A stretch of DNA of 64,000 nucleotides. Source: WHSW01 sp963729075 (GTDB taxonomy: Bacteria > Actinomycetota > Thermoleophilia > Solirubrobacterales > 70-9). The translations under genes and the position numbers were made by a program. The DNA lies in NCBI GenBank assembly GCA_963729075.1, contig CAVSMU010000012.1, forward strand, positions 119,217 to 183,216, in the 5' to 3' direction. The notes beneath the pieces were generated by a model. The model was not told the origin of the DNA and made no database searches. It saw only the letters and a list, made by a program, of their open reading frames with translations. This document shows, one piece after another, positions 7,389 through 15,860 of this stretch (positions are counted from its first letter, which is position 1; the number at the start of each line of letters is the position of its first letter).

Positions 7389-8417
7389 CTAGGCCCCGAC
7401 GGCCGCTCCGTCCCGACTCGCGACCCTTGCCGCCAGCTCTAAGCAGCGGCTGCAGTAGCCCCACTCGTTGTCGTACCAGGCGATCACCTTGAGCATCCGG
7501 CCATCCATGACCACGGTCTGGCCCGCATCGAAGATCGACGAGTGCGGGTCCTTGACGATGTCGGTGGAGACGATCGGCTCCTCGGTGTAGGCGAGGATGC
7601 CCCGCATCGGGCCGTCCGCCGCCTCGCGGATCGCGGCGTTGATCTCGTCGGCCGTCGTCTCTCCGGCGAGGTCGCAGGTGAGGTCGACGACCGAGCCGGT
7701 GACGACCGGCGCCCGAACCGCGATGCCGTTTAGTCGACCCTCCAGCTCCGGCAGCACGAGGCCGACCGCCTTTGCCGCTCCGGTCGAGGTCGGGATCAGG
7801 TTGATCGCCGCCGCGCGCGCCCGGCGCAGGTCCTTGTGCGGCATGTCCTGGAGCCGCTGGTCGGCGGTGTAGGCGTGGATCGTGGTCATCAGCCCCCGCT
7901 CGATCCCCACTGTTTCGTGGATGACCTTCGCAACGGGCGCCAGGCAGTTGGTCGTGCAGGAGGCGTTGGAGATGACCGTGTGGCGCTCGGCGTCGTAGGC
8001 CTCGTCGAAGTTGACTCCGAGGGCGACGGTCACGTCGGGGTCCTTCACGGGCGCCGAGACGATCACCCTGCGGGCGCCGGCGTCGAGATGGGCGACGGCC
8101 TCCGCGCGGGTTCGGAACCTCCCGGTTGCCTCGATCACGAGCTCGACGTCGAGCTCCCCCCAGGGGAGCGCGCCCGGGTCGGCCTCCGAGAACACCTTGA
8201 TCTCGGCGCCGTCGACGAGGATCGAATCCTCGCCGGCCTCGACGGCCGCCGGGAAGCGACCGTAGGTCGAGTCGTACTTGAGCAGATGCGCCAGGATCTC
8301 GCGATCGGCGACATCGTTGACGGCCACGATCTCGAGCGGCGGGCTCTCCTCGAACGCAGCGCGCAGGAGATTGCGCCCGATGCGCCCGAACCCGTTGATG
8401 CCGATCCTCGTCGTCAT
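7389..8417 (-). CDS. gap: type I glyceraldehyde-3-phosphate dehydrogenase
   Basis: A 342-residue complete enzyme that oxidises and phosphorylates glyceraldehyde-3-phosphate in glycolysis, or runs in reverse in gluconeogenesis. It shows the Rossmann start RIGINGFGRIGRN, the NAD-selecting NDVADREI, the catalytic Cys in SNASCTTNCLAPVAK (about residue 150), HAYTADQRLQD and the terminal WYDNEWGY. ATG at 8417 follows GAGGAT. It sits between the small membrane protein and USP copy 1 on the same strand, so it is probably in the palindrome-controlled unit. That would be an unusual place for a housekeeping gap; a second copy may exist elsewhere. Confidence 0.93.
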   Translation of the reverse strand: MTTRIGINGFGRIGRNLLRAAFEESPPLEIVAVNDVADREILAHLLKYDSTYGRFPAAVEAGEDSILVDGAEIKVFSEADPGALPWGELDVELVIEATGRFRTRAEAVAHLDAGARRVIVSAPVKDPDVTVALGVNFDEAYDAERHTVISNASCTTNCLAPVAKVIHETVGIERGLMTTIHAYTADQRLQDMPHKDLRRARAAAINLIPTSTGAAKAVGLVLPELEGRLNGIAVRAPVVTGSVVDLTCDLAGETTADEINAAIREAADGPMRGILAYTEEPIVSTDIVKDPHSSIFDAGQTVVMDGRMLKVIAWYDNEWGYCSRCLELAARVASRDGAAVGA

Positions 8418-8476
8418 TAGATCCTCGCTCACCTCGAAGCGCTAGAAGCCGCGCCGTTCCCGTTGCCTGGCCACGC

Positions 8477-8698
8477 TCAGCGACGCTGCTGCGGGTCCTG
8501 CATGAACTGTTTGAGGCGAAACATGTGGACCGCATACGCGGCGATTACGCCCACGGCCAGCACGGTGAAGCCGACGATCTCGAGTGGATCGAAGGCGCTC
8601 ATCACGAGCCCGTACACATACAGCCCCAGGAACGCCAAGCCACCGAGCAGTAGCAGCCGGGCGAGGAACGGGCGTGCGGACGTGGTGTTAAGTCTCAT
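8477..8698 (-). CDS. small two-helix membrane protein
   Basis: A 73-residue protein with two hydrophobic helices (LLLLGGLAFLGLYVYGLVM and IVGFTVLAVGVIAAYAVHM) and a basic C-terminal end FRLKQFMQDPQQRR. I recognise no family. ATG at 8698 follows GAGAGG. It is the first gene downstream of the -10-like TACGGT at 8743-8738 and the palindrome at 8790-8804, and GAPDH and a USP follow 59 nt later, so it probably belongs to the same stress response. Confidence 0.6.
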   Translation of the reverse strand: MRLNTTSARPFLARLLLLGGLAFLGLYVYGLVMSAFDPLEIVGFTVLAVGVIAAYAVHMFRLKQFMQDPQQRR

Positions 8699-8737
8699 CT
8701 GGTCGGCCTCTCGGGATCGGTGGCGTTGACTGGGCTA

Positions 8738-8804
8738 ACCGTAGGCGCGGCTGGGGCGAGGCGTATCGGCAGTGAGTCCCGAGCTTGATCCGGATTGACT
8801 ACCT
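8738..8804 (-). promoter_or_regulatory. regulon palindrome A with -10 (spacing 54)
   Basis: Palindrome 8790-8804 reads CCGGATT-G-ACTACCT on the plus strand (half-site AGGTAGT for the minus strand). A -10-like TACGGT lies at 8743-8738; centre to -10 is 54 bp. It precedes the small membrane protein, gap and USP run. Confidence 0.55.
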
Positions 8805-8813
8805 AGACGCCGC

Positions 8814-9613
8814 TCACGGTCGGCGGTCGAGGATCGTCAGCTGGAGAGCGCTCGACGCAGCCGTTGGAGTTGGGACGACCGGCCTTGATGCGCCGCTGCG
8901 GCGCCGAGCGACTCGCACAGCGGCGCCGAACTCCTGGAGCGCGAACTCCGAGCCGTTGTCGGTGGTGACTTCTCGAGCTTCCAGCCGGCCGCCGAGCTCG
9001 GGGGCACGCGGTGGCACGAGCTCGCGCGGTCCACGCGCCCGCGGGTTTCGCTCGGAGGCGTGAAGCTCGGCCCAGGCGAAGCCCGAGGCGACGTCGGCGG
9101 CGTGTATTGCCAGACCGTGCCCTTCGGCCGGAAAGGCGCCCGACGTAGAAGCAGTCGAGCTGCACTTCTCGCCGGCTGGAGCCTCGATGTGGCGCTCGGG
9201 CGGCGGCTGCGGGGCCGCTCGTAGCGGTCGGGTGGCGGGCGACGAGCGCCAGGCGCTTGTGCCGGGTGTTGAGCCGACGCGGCGGAGCACGCGCCAGACA
9301 CCGTGCTCGGAGATCCGGATGCCGCCCCACTTGTGAGCGCCGAGCTCGGCGAGATGCGCCGCGGCGAAGCCGGGGTGGCCGAGGGGAAGGCGACGATCGC
9401 GCTCGAGGTGCGGGCCGATCTGATTGGGCATCCGCGGCCGGCGACGCTCGCGGAGCCGCAGCGCCTCGAGGCCGCAGCGGTCGACCGGCGCTTCCAGCGG
9501 TAGTAGGTCGAGTGGTGGACACCCAACGCCCGGCAGGCGGGCCGCACGCCGATCTCCTCGGCCAGCGTGAACAGCCGCAGCCGATAGCCGAACAGCACGT
9601 CATCATGAGACAC
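8814..9613 (-). pseudogene. degenerate DDE integrase-type transposase
   Basis: Across several frames the minus strand encodes an integrase-core (rve) transposase. It has an N-terminal helix-turn-helix (RPACRALGVHHSTYYRWK), WRVLRR, EVQLDCFYVG with the first catalytic Asp, EVTTDNGSEF with the second, and RPNSNGCVER with the catalytic Glu region. This order fits IS481/IS3-like elements. At least three frameshifts interrupt it and the C-terminus is cut just after LQLTILD. No terminal inverted repeats are visible. The truncated end stops about 10 bp from regulatory palindrome A. Confidence 0.7.
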
Positions 9614-9672
9614 TGCTCGCTCCTCTCTTCGGAGATTGATTGGAAACCGAAACCGCAGAGTGAGCGAGCGTG

Positions 9673-9702
9673 CGGACGCCCCGGCAGCTGCCGGGGCGTC
9701 CG
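9673..9702. terminator. 30-bp perfect palindrome, probable terminator
   Basis: CGGACGCCCCGGCAG followed immediately by its exact reverse complement. It lies 41 bp past the end of the pyruvate oxidoreductase operon, between it and the truncated transposase. No T-run follows on the minus strand, so it could also be a protein site or an IS end. Confidence 0.5.
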
Positions 9703-9743
9703 ACTTGAAAGGTCCTACGGACCGCAGTGTGCGGACGGGGGGC

Positions 9744-11377
9744 CTAGTGGCGCTCCGGCACCATCTCGATCGCGCCGCACGGGCACTCGGCCACACACAG
9801 CCCGCAGCCCTTGCAGTAGTCGTAGTCGATCGCGTAGCCCTCGCCTGGTTCGCCGAGCTTGAGCACCGCGTTGTCGGGACAGACGCCGTAGCAGTTGTCG
9901 CAGGAGAAGCAGCTTCCGCACGACATGCACCTGCGCGCCTCGAACTGGGCGTTGGATTCGTCCAGGCCCTCAACGACCTCCTCGAAGGTGGTCTGTCGGC
10001 GCACGGCCTCGAGCCGCGGGCGATGGGTGCGCGGGGCGTCGGCGTAATACCAGGTGTTCAGCTTGTCGAAGCTCGCGATCTCGTGCTTGGGCGGCGCCTC
10101 ATAGGCCGCGCCGCGAAGCCAGGCATCGACATGCCGCGCTGCCCTCTTGCCATGGCCGATGGCTACCGTGACCGAGCGCTCGGCCGGCACCATGTCGCCG
10201 CCTGCGAACACCCCGGGATGACCCGTCATCATGTTCGGGCCGACCTGCACGACGCCGTCCTCGACCTCGATGTCGGCCACCTGCTCGACCAGTGACAGGT
10301 CGCATTCCTGGCCCAGTGCCAGCACGAGCGCGTCGGCGTCGAGCGTCTCGAGCTCGCCGGTCGGCCGCGGAAAGCCCGTCTCGTCGAGCTCCATCCGCTC
10401 GAGCACGAGCCTTCCCTCCTCGGCTCGCTTGACCGTGGACAGCCAGCGCATCAGCACGCCCTCCTCCTGTGCCTCGGTGACCTCGACCTCATGGGCCGGC
10501 ATGCGCTCACGGCTGCGCCGATAGACGATACGGCCTCATCCGCACCGAGGCGCTTGGCGGTGCGAGCCGCGTCCATCGCCGTGTCCCCACCGCCATAGAC
10601 GGCGACCCGGCGACCAAGCAGCGGCCGCTCGTCGCCCTCCATGTCGTGGAGCATCGACACCGCGTCGAGCACGTGGGCGGCGCTGCCGGCGGGGACGTAG
10701 GCGCGCTTGCCGATCTGGGCGCCGACGGCGAGGAAGGCGGCGTCGAAGCCCCCGTCCGCGATTGCCTCGACGACGTTCGTCACCTCGCTGTTCAGCTCCA
10801 GTCCCACGCCGAGATCGAGGATGCGCCCCACCTCGGCGTCGAGCACCTCGCGCGGCAGCCGGTACTTCGGGATCCCGAACCGCATCATCCCCCCGGCCAT
10901 CGGGCCCGCGTCGCGGATCGTCACCGCGTGGCCGAGCCTGGCGAGGAAGTAGGCGGCCGAGAGCCCCGACGGCCCGGCGCCGACGACCAGCACCCGCTTG
11001 CCGGAGGAGGACGGCTCGACCTTCACGCGCCACCCCCGCTCGATCCCCTCGTCGCCGACGAAGCGCTCGACCGAGTTGATCCCCACCGCCTCGTCGAGCT
11101 GGCCGCGGTTGCAGGAGGTCTCGCAAGGGTGGTAACAGACCCTGCCCATGATCGCCGGGAACGGGTTGTCCTCCATGATCTGGCGCCAGGCGCGCTCGTA
11201 CCCCTCGCCGCCCTCCTCGGCGTGATAGAGCCACTGCTGGATGTTCTCGCCCGCCGGGCAGGCGTGGTTGCAGGGCGGCAGGCGGTCGACGTAGACCGCC
11301 CGCTCGGTTCGCCAGCTCCCGGTCTTGTTTGCCCGGCTCGAGCCGACGTCGAGCGTGATCGCGAACGGCTTCTCCAT
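9744..11377 (-). CDS. GltD-like NAD(P)H:ferredoxin oxidoreductase with C-terminal ferredoxin domain
   Basis: About 545 residues (one frameshift near 10529). The N-terminal Fe-S region carries CNHACPAGENIQQW and CYHPCETSCNR, as in the small subunit of glutamate synthase. Then come FAD and NADPH motifs (VVGAGPSGLSAAY, VYGGGDTAMDAAR) and finally an 8-Cys ferredoxin tail (CMSCGSCFSCDNC and CKGCGLCVAECPCGAIE). Enzymes of this build move electrons between ferredoxin and NAD(P)H. It overlaps porB (TGATG) as the last gene of the por operon, so it probably reoxidises the ferredoxin reduced by pyruvate oxidation. The frameshift is best explained by one missing C. Confidence 0.85.
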
Positions 11378-12507
11378 CAGCGCGGGCTCCCGTGGGTCTC
11401 CGAAAGCAGCCGCATCAGGTTCGTCTCCTCGGCGGCGCGCTCGGGCGGCTCGTCGGCGCCGGCTTCCAGCCCGGCGAGGTCGGTGGCCTCGCCCGGCATC
11501 GCGGCGGCCTGGTCGGGATCGGTGAGCAGGCCGAAGCGCTCGACGTTTCGGTCGGCGATCGCCTGCAGGCGCGCGATCACGTCGTCGCGCCGCCGCGGCC
11601 GGAACAGGTGCGCGTAGCGGCGCTGGAGCTTCAGGTACTCCTCCACCGGCACCCGGCGCCGGATCTTCGACACGCCAACCACCTCGCCGTGCTCGGCTTC
11701 GAACACCGGGAACAAGCCGGTCTCCTTGACCAGCCTTGCAATCCGGACCGTGTCGCGCGAGGCCGATCCCCAGCCGAGTGGGCAGGGAACGAAGATGTGG
11801 ATGTAGCGCGGTCCGTGGAAATCCATCGCGCGCTCGACCTTGGCCTCGAGGTCGCGCAACTCCGCGACCGTCGCGGTGGCGACATAGGGGAGCTCGTGGG
11901 CGAGCGCGATCAGGGGTACGTTCTTGCCTTGGCCGAAAACGTTCCCGGGCTGGTCGCCGAGCGGCTTCGTGTTCGCGGTCCGGGCGGCCGGCGGCGTCGC
12001 CGCCGAGCGCTGAACGCCGGTATTCATGTAGGCCTCGTTGTCGTAGCAGATGAAGAGCACGTCGTCGCCGCGCTCGAACATCCCCGAGAGGCAGGCGAAG
12101 CCGATGTCCACGGTGCCGCCGTCGCCCGCCTGGCCGACGACGCGGACGTCGGTGCGGCCCTTGGCGCGCAGGGCCGCGGCGACCCCGGATGCGACCGCCG
12201 GCGCGTTTCCGAACAGCGAGTGGATCCAGGGCAGCTGCCATGACGACTCCGGATAAGGGGTCGAGAAAACCTCCAGGCACCCGGTCGCGTTGGCGGCGAT
12301 CAGGTTGCCGTCGGTGGCACGCATCGCGGCATCGAGCGCGAACCTCGCCCCGAGCGCCTCGCCGCAGCCCTGGCACGCCCGGTGACCGCAGGTGAGCGAG
12401 TTCGAGCGCTCCATGCGCGCCTGCACGGAGCGCTGCTCGGGGTCGAGGAGCCGGTTGCCGACCGCGAAGCTGCCGGTTTGAAAGAACTTCACCTGCTGCT
12501 CGGGCAT
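11377..12507 (-). CDS. porB: pyruvate:ferredoxin oxidoreductase beta subunit
   Basis: A 376-residue thiamine-diphosphate-binding subunit. The motif CGHRACQGCGEALGARF gives Fe-S/TPP contacts, GQAGDGGTVDIGFACL is the TPP-magnesium GDG motif, and CYDNEAYMNTG is the family signature. With the alpha and gamma subunits it converts pyruvate plus CoA to acetyl-CoA and CO2, reducing ferredoxin. ATG at 12507 follows a GAGGGAG. No separate ferredoxin delta subunit is encoded; the 8-Cys tail of the downstream flavoprotein may replace it. Confidence 0.9.
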   Translation of the reverse strand: MPEQQVKFFQTGSFAVGNRLLDPEQRSVQARMERSNSLTCGHRACQGCGEALGARFALDAAMRATDGNLIAANATGCLEVFSTPYPESSWQLPWIHSLFGNAPAVASGVAAALRAKGRTDVRVVGQAGDGGTVDIGFACLSGMFERGDDVLFICYDNEAYMNTGVQRSAATPPAARTANTKPLGDQPGNVFGQGKNVPLIALAHELPYVATATVAELRDLEAKVERAMDFHGPRYIHIFVPCPLGWGSASRDTVRIARLVKETGLFPVFEAEHGEVVGVSKIRRRVPVEEYLKLQRRYAHLFRPRRRDDVIARLQAIADRNVERFGLLTDPDQAAAMPGEATDLAGLEAGADEPPERAAEETNLMRLLSETHGSPR

Positions 12508-12517
12508 CGCGTCTCCC

Positions 12518-13778
12518 TCAGTGCGAGCCGGCGGCCACGACGCCGAGGTCTCGGAGGATGTTCTCGGCATGCGGACCGGGCCGGCGCCCCTTCTGCATCC
12601 GCTCGAGCTCCCGCTCGACGAGCTCGCGGTTGAGGTCGAGGAAATGGAGCTGGCGCGGCTCGAGCCGGTCCGCGAGCACGTCGTCGAACAGCCCCAAGCA
12701 GCGATCGCCTGGTGATCGGCCGCCCGCCGAGGCCGGCGACGACATCGTGCACGCGCGGCGCGAGGCCCGAGAGCGCGAGGCGCACATTCTGGCCGACGAT
12801 CCCACCGGCGCCGACGGCGAACGCCTTCTCGATCACGACGACCCGTTCGGCGCCGCCCAGCGCCTCGCGGACCTCGTCGAGGGGGTAGGGGCGAAAGCAC
12901 TTGACCCCGAGCGCACCGATCCGTGCCCCCCCTGCGCGAAGCTCGTCGACGACGTCCTCGATCGTCCCCAGCACGGAGCCGAGCGCGACGACGATCGTCT
13001 CCGCGTCGTCGGTGCGGTACGGGCGCACGAGGCCGCCCGAGTCGCGCCCGAATCGGTCCGAGAACTCGCTCGCGATAGCCGGGATCTCATCCAGCGCCTG
13101 CATCTGCTTGGCGTGCATCAGGTACTTGACCTCCGAGAACGCCTCCGGGCCGACCATCGCCCCGATCGTCACCGGCTCGGCGGGATCCAGCACCTGTCGC
13201 GGCTCGAACGCGGGGAGGAACTCGTCGACCTGCTCCTGCGCGGGCAGGTCGACCTCCTCGTAGGCGTGGGTGAGGATGAACCCGTCCATGCACACCATCA
13301 CCGGCAGCGAGACCCGCTCGGCGAGCTTGAACGCCTGCAGGTGGAGATCGACCGCCTCCTGGTTGGTCTCCGCGTAGAGCTGGATCCAGCCGGAGTCGCG
13401 CTGGGACATCGAGTCGGAGTGGTCGTTCCAGATGTTGATCGGCGCCCCGATCGCGCGATTGGCGAGCGTCATCACGATCGGGAATCCCAGACCGGAGGCG
13501 TTGAAGAGCGCCTCCGCCATGTAGAGCAGCCCCTGGCTCGCGGTCGCGGTGTACGCGCGGGCCCCCGCGGCAGAAGCGCCGATGCAGGCCGACATCGCCG
13601 CGAACTCCGACTCGACCATCATGTACTCGCACGGCTCGAGCTCGCCGGTGCGAACGAGGTCGGAGAGCCCTTCGACGATATGCGTCTGAGGCGAGATCGG
13701 ATAGGCGGCGACGACTTCCGGCCTGCAGCGAGCGACCGTCCTCGCGACCGCCGCGGAGCCCTCGATCTGCTCAAGCAC
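12518..13778 (-). CDS. porA: pyruvate:ferredoxin oxidoreductase alpha subunit
   Basis: About 420 residues. The N-terminal pyrimidine-binding domain shows AAYPISPQTHIVEGLSDL and MVESEFAAMSACIGASAAGA; the transketolase-C part has GSVLGTIEDVVDELRAGG and VVIEKAFAVGAGGIVGQN. It forms the PFOR/OFOR active site with porB. The GTG at 13778 overlaps porG by 8 nt. One extra G in a run of Gs near 12696-12700 shifts the last 60 residues; reading through restores LFDDVLADRLEPRQLHFLDL and a stop at 12518. That looks like a homopolymer error. Confidence 0.9.
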
Positions 13779-14352
13779 GGGCGGGCTCCCCGATCTCCGC
13801 GCGGACGTAGCCGAACGCCGCCCGCGCCGCGGCCACGTTTCCCTCGCCGACCCGCCCCGCGAAGCGCTCGCGGATCGCCTTGGCGACCGAGTCGATCGAG
13901 ATCAGGCCGCTGAGCGCGGCGAACCCGCCGAGCAGGGCGGCGTTGGGGACCGGCCGACCGAGATGCTCGCGCGCGAACTCCGTCGCCGGGACCGTGAGCA
14001 GGCGCTCGCGGCGCCGGCCTTCGCGCAGCTCGCCGAGCTCGAGCTCATCGAAGCTGCGCCCGCTGTTGATCAGGATGTAGCCATCCGCGTCGAGGCCCGC
14101 GAAGAGGTCGACCTGATGCAGCAGAGTGGGGTCCTGGACGATCAACGCGTCCGGCTCGGCGATCGGCTCGCGCGCGCGGATCGCCTCGTCGTCGATGCGA
14201 CAGAACGAGACCACGGGCGCCCCGGTGCGCTCGGAGCCGAAGGTGGGGAAGGCCTGGGCGTGGCGGCCCTCGACGAACGCGGCCACCGACAGCAGCTCGG
14301 CGGCGGTGACCACGCCCTGCCCGCCTCGACCGTGAATGCGCACCTGGAACAC
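13771..14352 (-). CDS. porG: pyruvate:ferredoxin oxidoreductase gamma subunit
   Basis: A 193-residue intact gamma subunit with the signature HGRGGQGVVTAAELLSVAAF, FGSERTGAPVVSFCRI and PNAALLGGFAALSGL. It is the first gene of porG-porA-porB-flavoprotein. The GTG at 14352 has a GGAGGA site. Its -10-like TACGTT (14378-14373) is 54 bp from palindrome B, which also serves the divergent K+ channel gene. A regulated ferredoxin-reducing pyruvate oxidase beside a regulated hydrogenase suggests fermentative or hypoxic metabolism. Confidence 0.92.
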   Translation of the reverse strand: MFQVRIHGRGGQGVVTAAELLSVAAFVEGRHAQAFPTFGSERTGAPVVSFCRIDDEAIRAREPIAEPDALIVQDPTLLHQVDLFAGLDADGYILINSGRSFDELELGELREGRRRERLLTVPATEFAREHLGRPVPNAALLGGFAALSGLISIDSVAKAIRERFAGRVGEGNVAAARAAFGYVRAEIGEPARA

Positions 14353-14372
14353 GTTCGTCCTCCTCGCTCGAA

Positions 14373-14469
14373 AACGTACTGACGCCGGCGCGCGCGCACA
14401 TCCGGGCTCTGGACCGACGGGCTTCCGTGGTGACTACCGACGCGCGAGCTCAAGACTTCGCCGTACGCT
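14373..14469. promoter_or_regulatory. divergent regulon promoter B (por operon / K+ channel)
   Basis: Palindrome 14425-14439 reads CCGTGGT-G-ACTACCG. To the right TACGCT (14464-14469) is 32 bp from the centre and 6 nt before a GTG start. To the left TACGTT (14378-14373, minus) is 54 bp away. One site therefore fits both spacings. Confidence 0.6.
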
Positions 14470-14475
14470 GGCCGC

Positions 14476-15369
14476 GTGGCGATCGTTCTCAGCCTGCTCG
14501 GCGTCGTGCTCGTCGCCGTGGCGTTGCGCGACGTCTTCGACACGCTCTTTCACCCCCACGGACGGGGCGTCATCAGCCACGCGCTGATCCGCGCGGCTTG
14601 GCGCGTGCTGAGACGCTCCGCCCGCGCCCGCCCTAACGCGCTCTCGCTAGCCGGGCCGCTCGCCTTCGTCAGCGTGATCGCCGGCTGGGGAGTCCTGGTG
14701 GTGGTCGGGTTCGCGCTCATGCTTTGGCCCCGGCTCGACGACGGATTCGCCTTCGACCCGGCGCTCGATCCGGCCCAGCAGGACGGCTTCCTCGACGCCC
14801 TCTACATTTCGCTCGTCAACCTCACCAGCCTCGGGTACGGCGACATCGTCCCGACCTCGGATCTCCTCCGGCTGCTGGGACCACTGGAGACCCTGATCGG
14901 CCTGGGTCTGCTGACCGCGAGCATCTCGTGGATCCTGTTCCTCTACCGCGTGCTCGCCGATTACCGGTCTCTGTCGCACGAGATCTCGTTGCTGATGGAG
15001 GTGGAGCGCTCAAGCGAGAGCGGGCTCGCCGAGACCGAGCCGACCGCCGCCGCGCGCGTCCTGGCGGATCTGACCTCACGGGTCGTGACGATGCGAGACG
15101 ATCTCGTCCATTCCCCGATCGCCTACTACTTCCGTCCCCGGGACGCGCGTCATGCGCTGCCGGTGCTGCTTCCGGCGCTGCTCGAGGTGGTCGAACGCTG
15201 CTCGGCTCCGGATCGGGCCGAGGCGCTCCGATTTCAAGCGAGGATGCTGAATCAGGCGATCGCCGATCTGCTCACGACCATAGCCGAGGATTTTCTCGAC
15301 GCGCCGCGGGCGGACGCCGAGGCGGCCCTCGCCGGCTACCGACGCGACCATCTGTGGGCCTCCGCCTAG
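14476..15369 (+). CDS. two-helix potassium channel
   Basis: A 297-residue protein with an N-terminal hydrophobic segment, a second helix (FVSVIAGWGVLVVVGFALML), a pore loop with the K+ selectivity filter TSLGYGDIV (Thr at about residue 117), a further helix and a soluble C-terminal half without an obvious RCK domain. It likely conducts K+ across the cytoplasmic membrane. The GTG at 14476 is only 6 nt after TACGCT, so the message is probably leaderless. It shares palindrome B with the por operon. Confidence 0.85.
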   Translation: MAIVLSLLGVVLVAVALRDVFDTLFHPHGRGVISHALIRAAWRVLRRSARARPNALSLAGPLAFVSVIAGWGVLVVVGFALMLWPRLDDGFAFDPALDPAQQDGFLDALYISLVNLTSLGYGDIVPTSDLLRLLGPLETLIGLGLLTASISWILFLYRVLADYRSLSHEISLLMEVERSSESGLAETEPTAAARVLADLTSRVVTMRDDLVHSPIAYYFRPRDARHALPVLLPALLEVVERCSAPDRAEALRFQARMLNQAIADLLTTIAEDFLDAPRADAEAALAGYRRDHLWASA

Positions 15370-15409
15370 CCGCGCCGGGCGATCGATCGTCGCCGAGCGG
15401 CGCCCGTGC

Positions 15410-15826
15410 TCAGCGCCCGTAGGCGAGCGCGGCAGCCAGTCCCCGCGCCGAGATCATGCCCGCGGGCCGGTCGGTGCCGGGCTGCACCGCGATCAGGTGG
15501 GTCACCTGATGCTCGGCCATCAACTTCGCGGCCCGCTCCAGTGGTTCATCGGAGTCGATCGTGACCAGGTCGGTGCTCGCCACGTCCGCTGCGGTGAGAG
15601 AACCCAGCGCGTCCGGGACCCGCGCGAGATCGAGCGCGGTAACGATGCCCCACATGCGGCGTTCCCCCTGCACGTCCGCGACCACCACCGAGTGGATGTC
15701 GTAGCCGACCATCATCCGGGCCACATCGGCGAGCTTGGTCTCGGGCCGGCAGGTGACCACGCCGACGCGCATCGCGTCGTAGACCCTCGCATCGTCGAAC
15801 GCCGGGCCTACGTAGCTTCCCTCCAC
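15410..15826 (-). CDS. two-CBS-domain protein
   Basis: About 138 residues forming one Bateman pair. CBS1 runs from VTCRPETKLADVARMMVGYDIHSVVV and CBS2 from DSDEPLERAAKLMAEHQVTHLIAV, ending GMISARGLAAALA. Such stand-alone CBS pairs bind adenine nucleotides; mycobacterial Hrp1 (Rv2626c) in the DosR regulon is comparable. GTG at 15826 or ATG at 15772 are both possible starts; the choice decides whether the TACGTA/TAGGCC near 15805-15814 lies inside or upstream of the gene. It is divergent to the kinase gene. Confidence 0.8.
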   Translation of the reverse strand: MEGSYVGPAFDDARVYDAMRVGVVTCRPETKLADVARMMVGYDIHSVVVADVQGERRMWGIVTALDLARVPDALGSLTAADVASTDLVTIDSDEPLERAAKLMAEHQVTHLIAVQPGTDRPAGMISARGLAAALAYGR

Positions 15827-15834
15827 GGTTCGAA

Positions 15835-15849
15835 CCGTAGTCGTTCGGG
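15835..15849 (-). promoter_or_regulatory. regulon palindrome M (weaker)
   Basis: CCGTAGT-C-GTTCGGG: one perfect half-site and one poor one. TAGGCC at 15810-15805 on the minus strand is 32 bp from the centre, which fits if the CBS gene starts at 15772. No matching -10 is seen for the kinase gene at 15861. Confidence 0.35.
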
Positions 15850-15860
15850 GCGCTGTCAGC

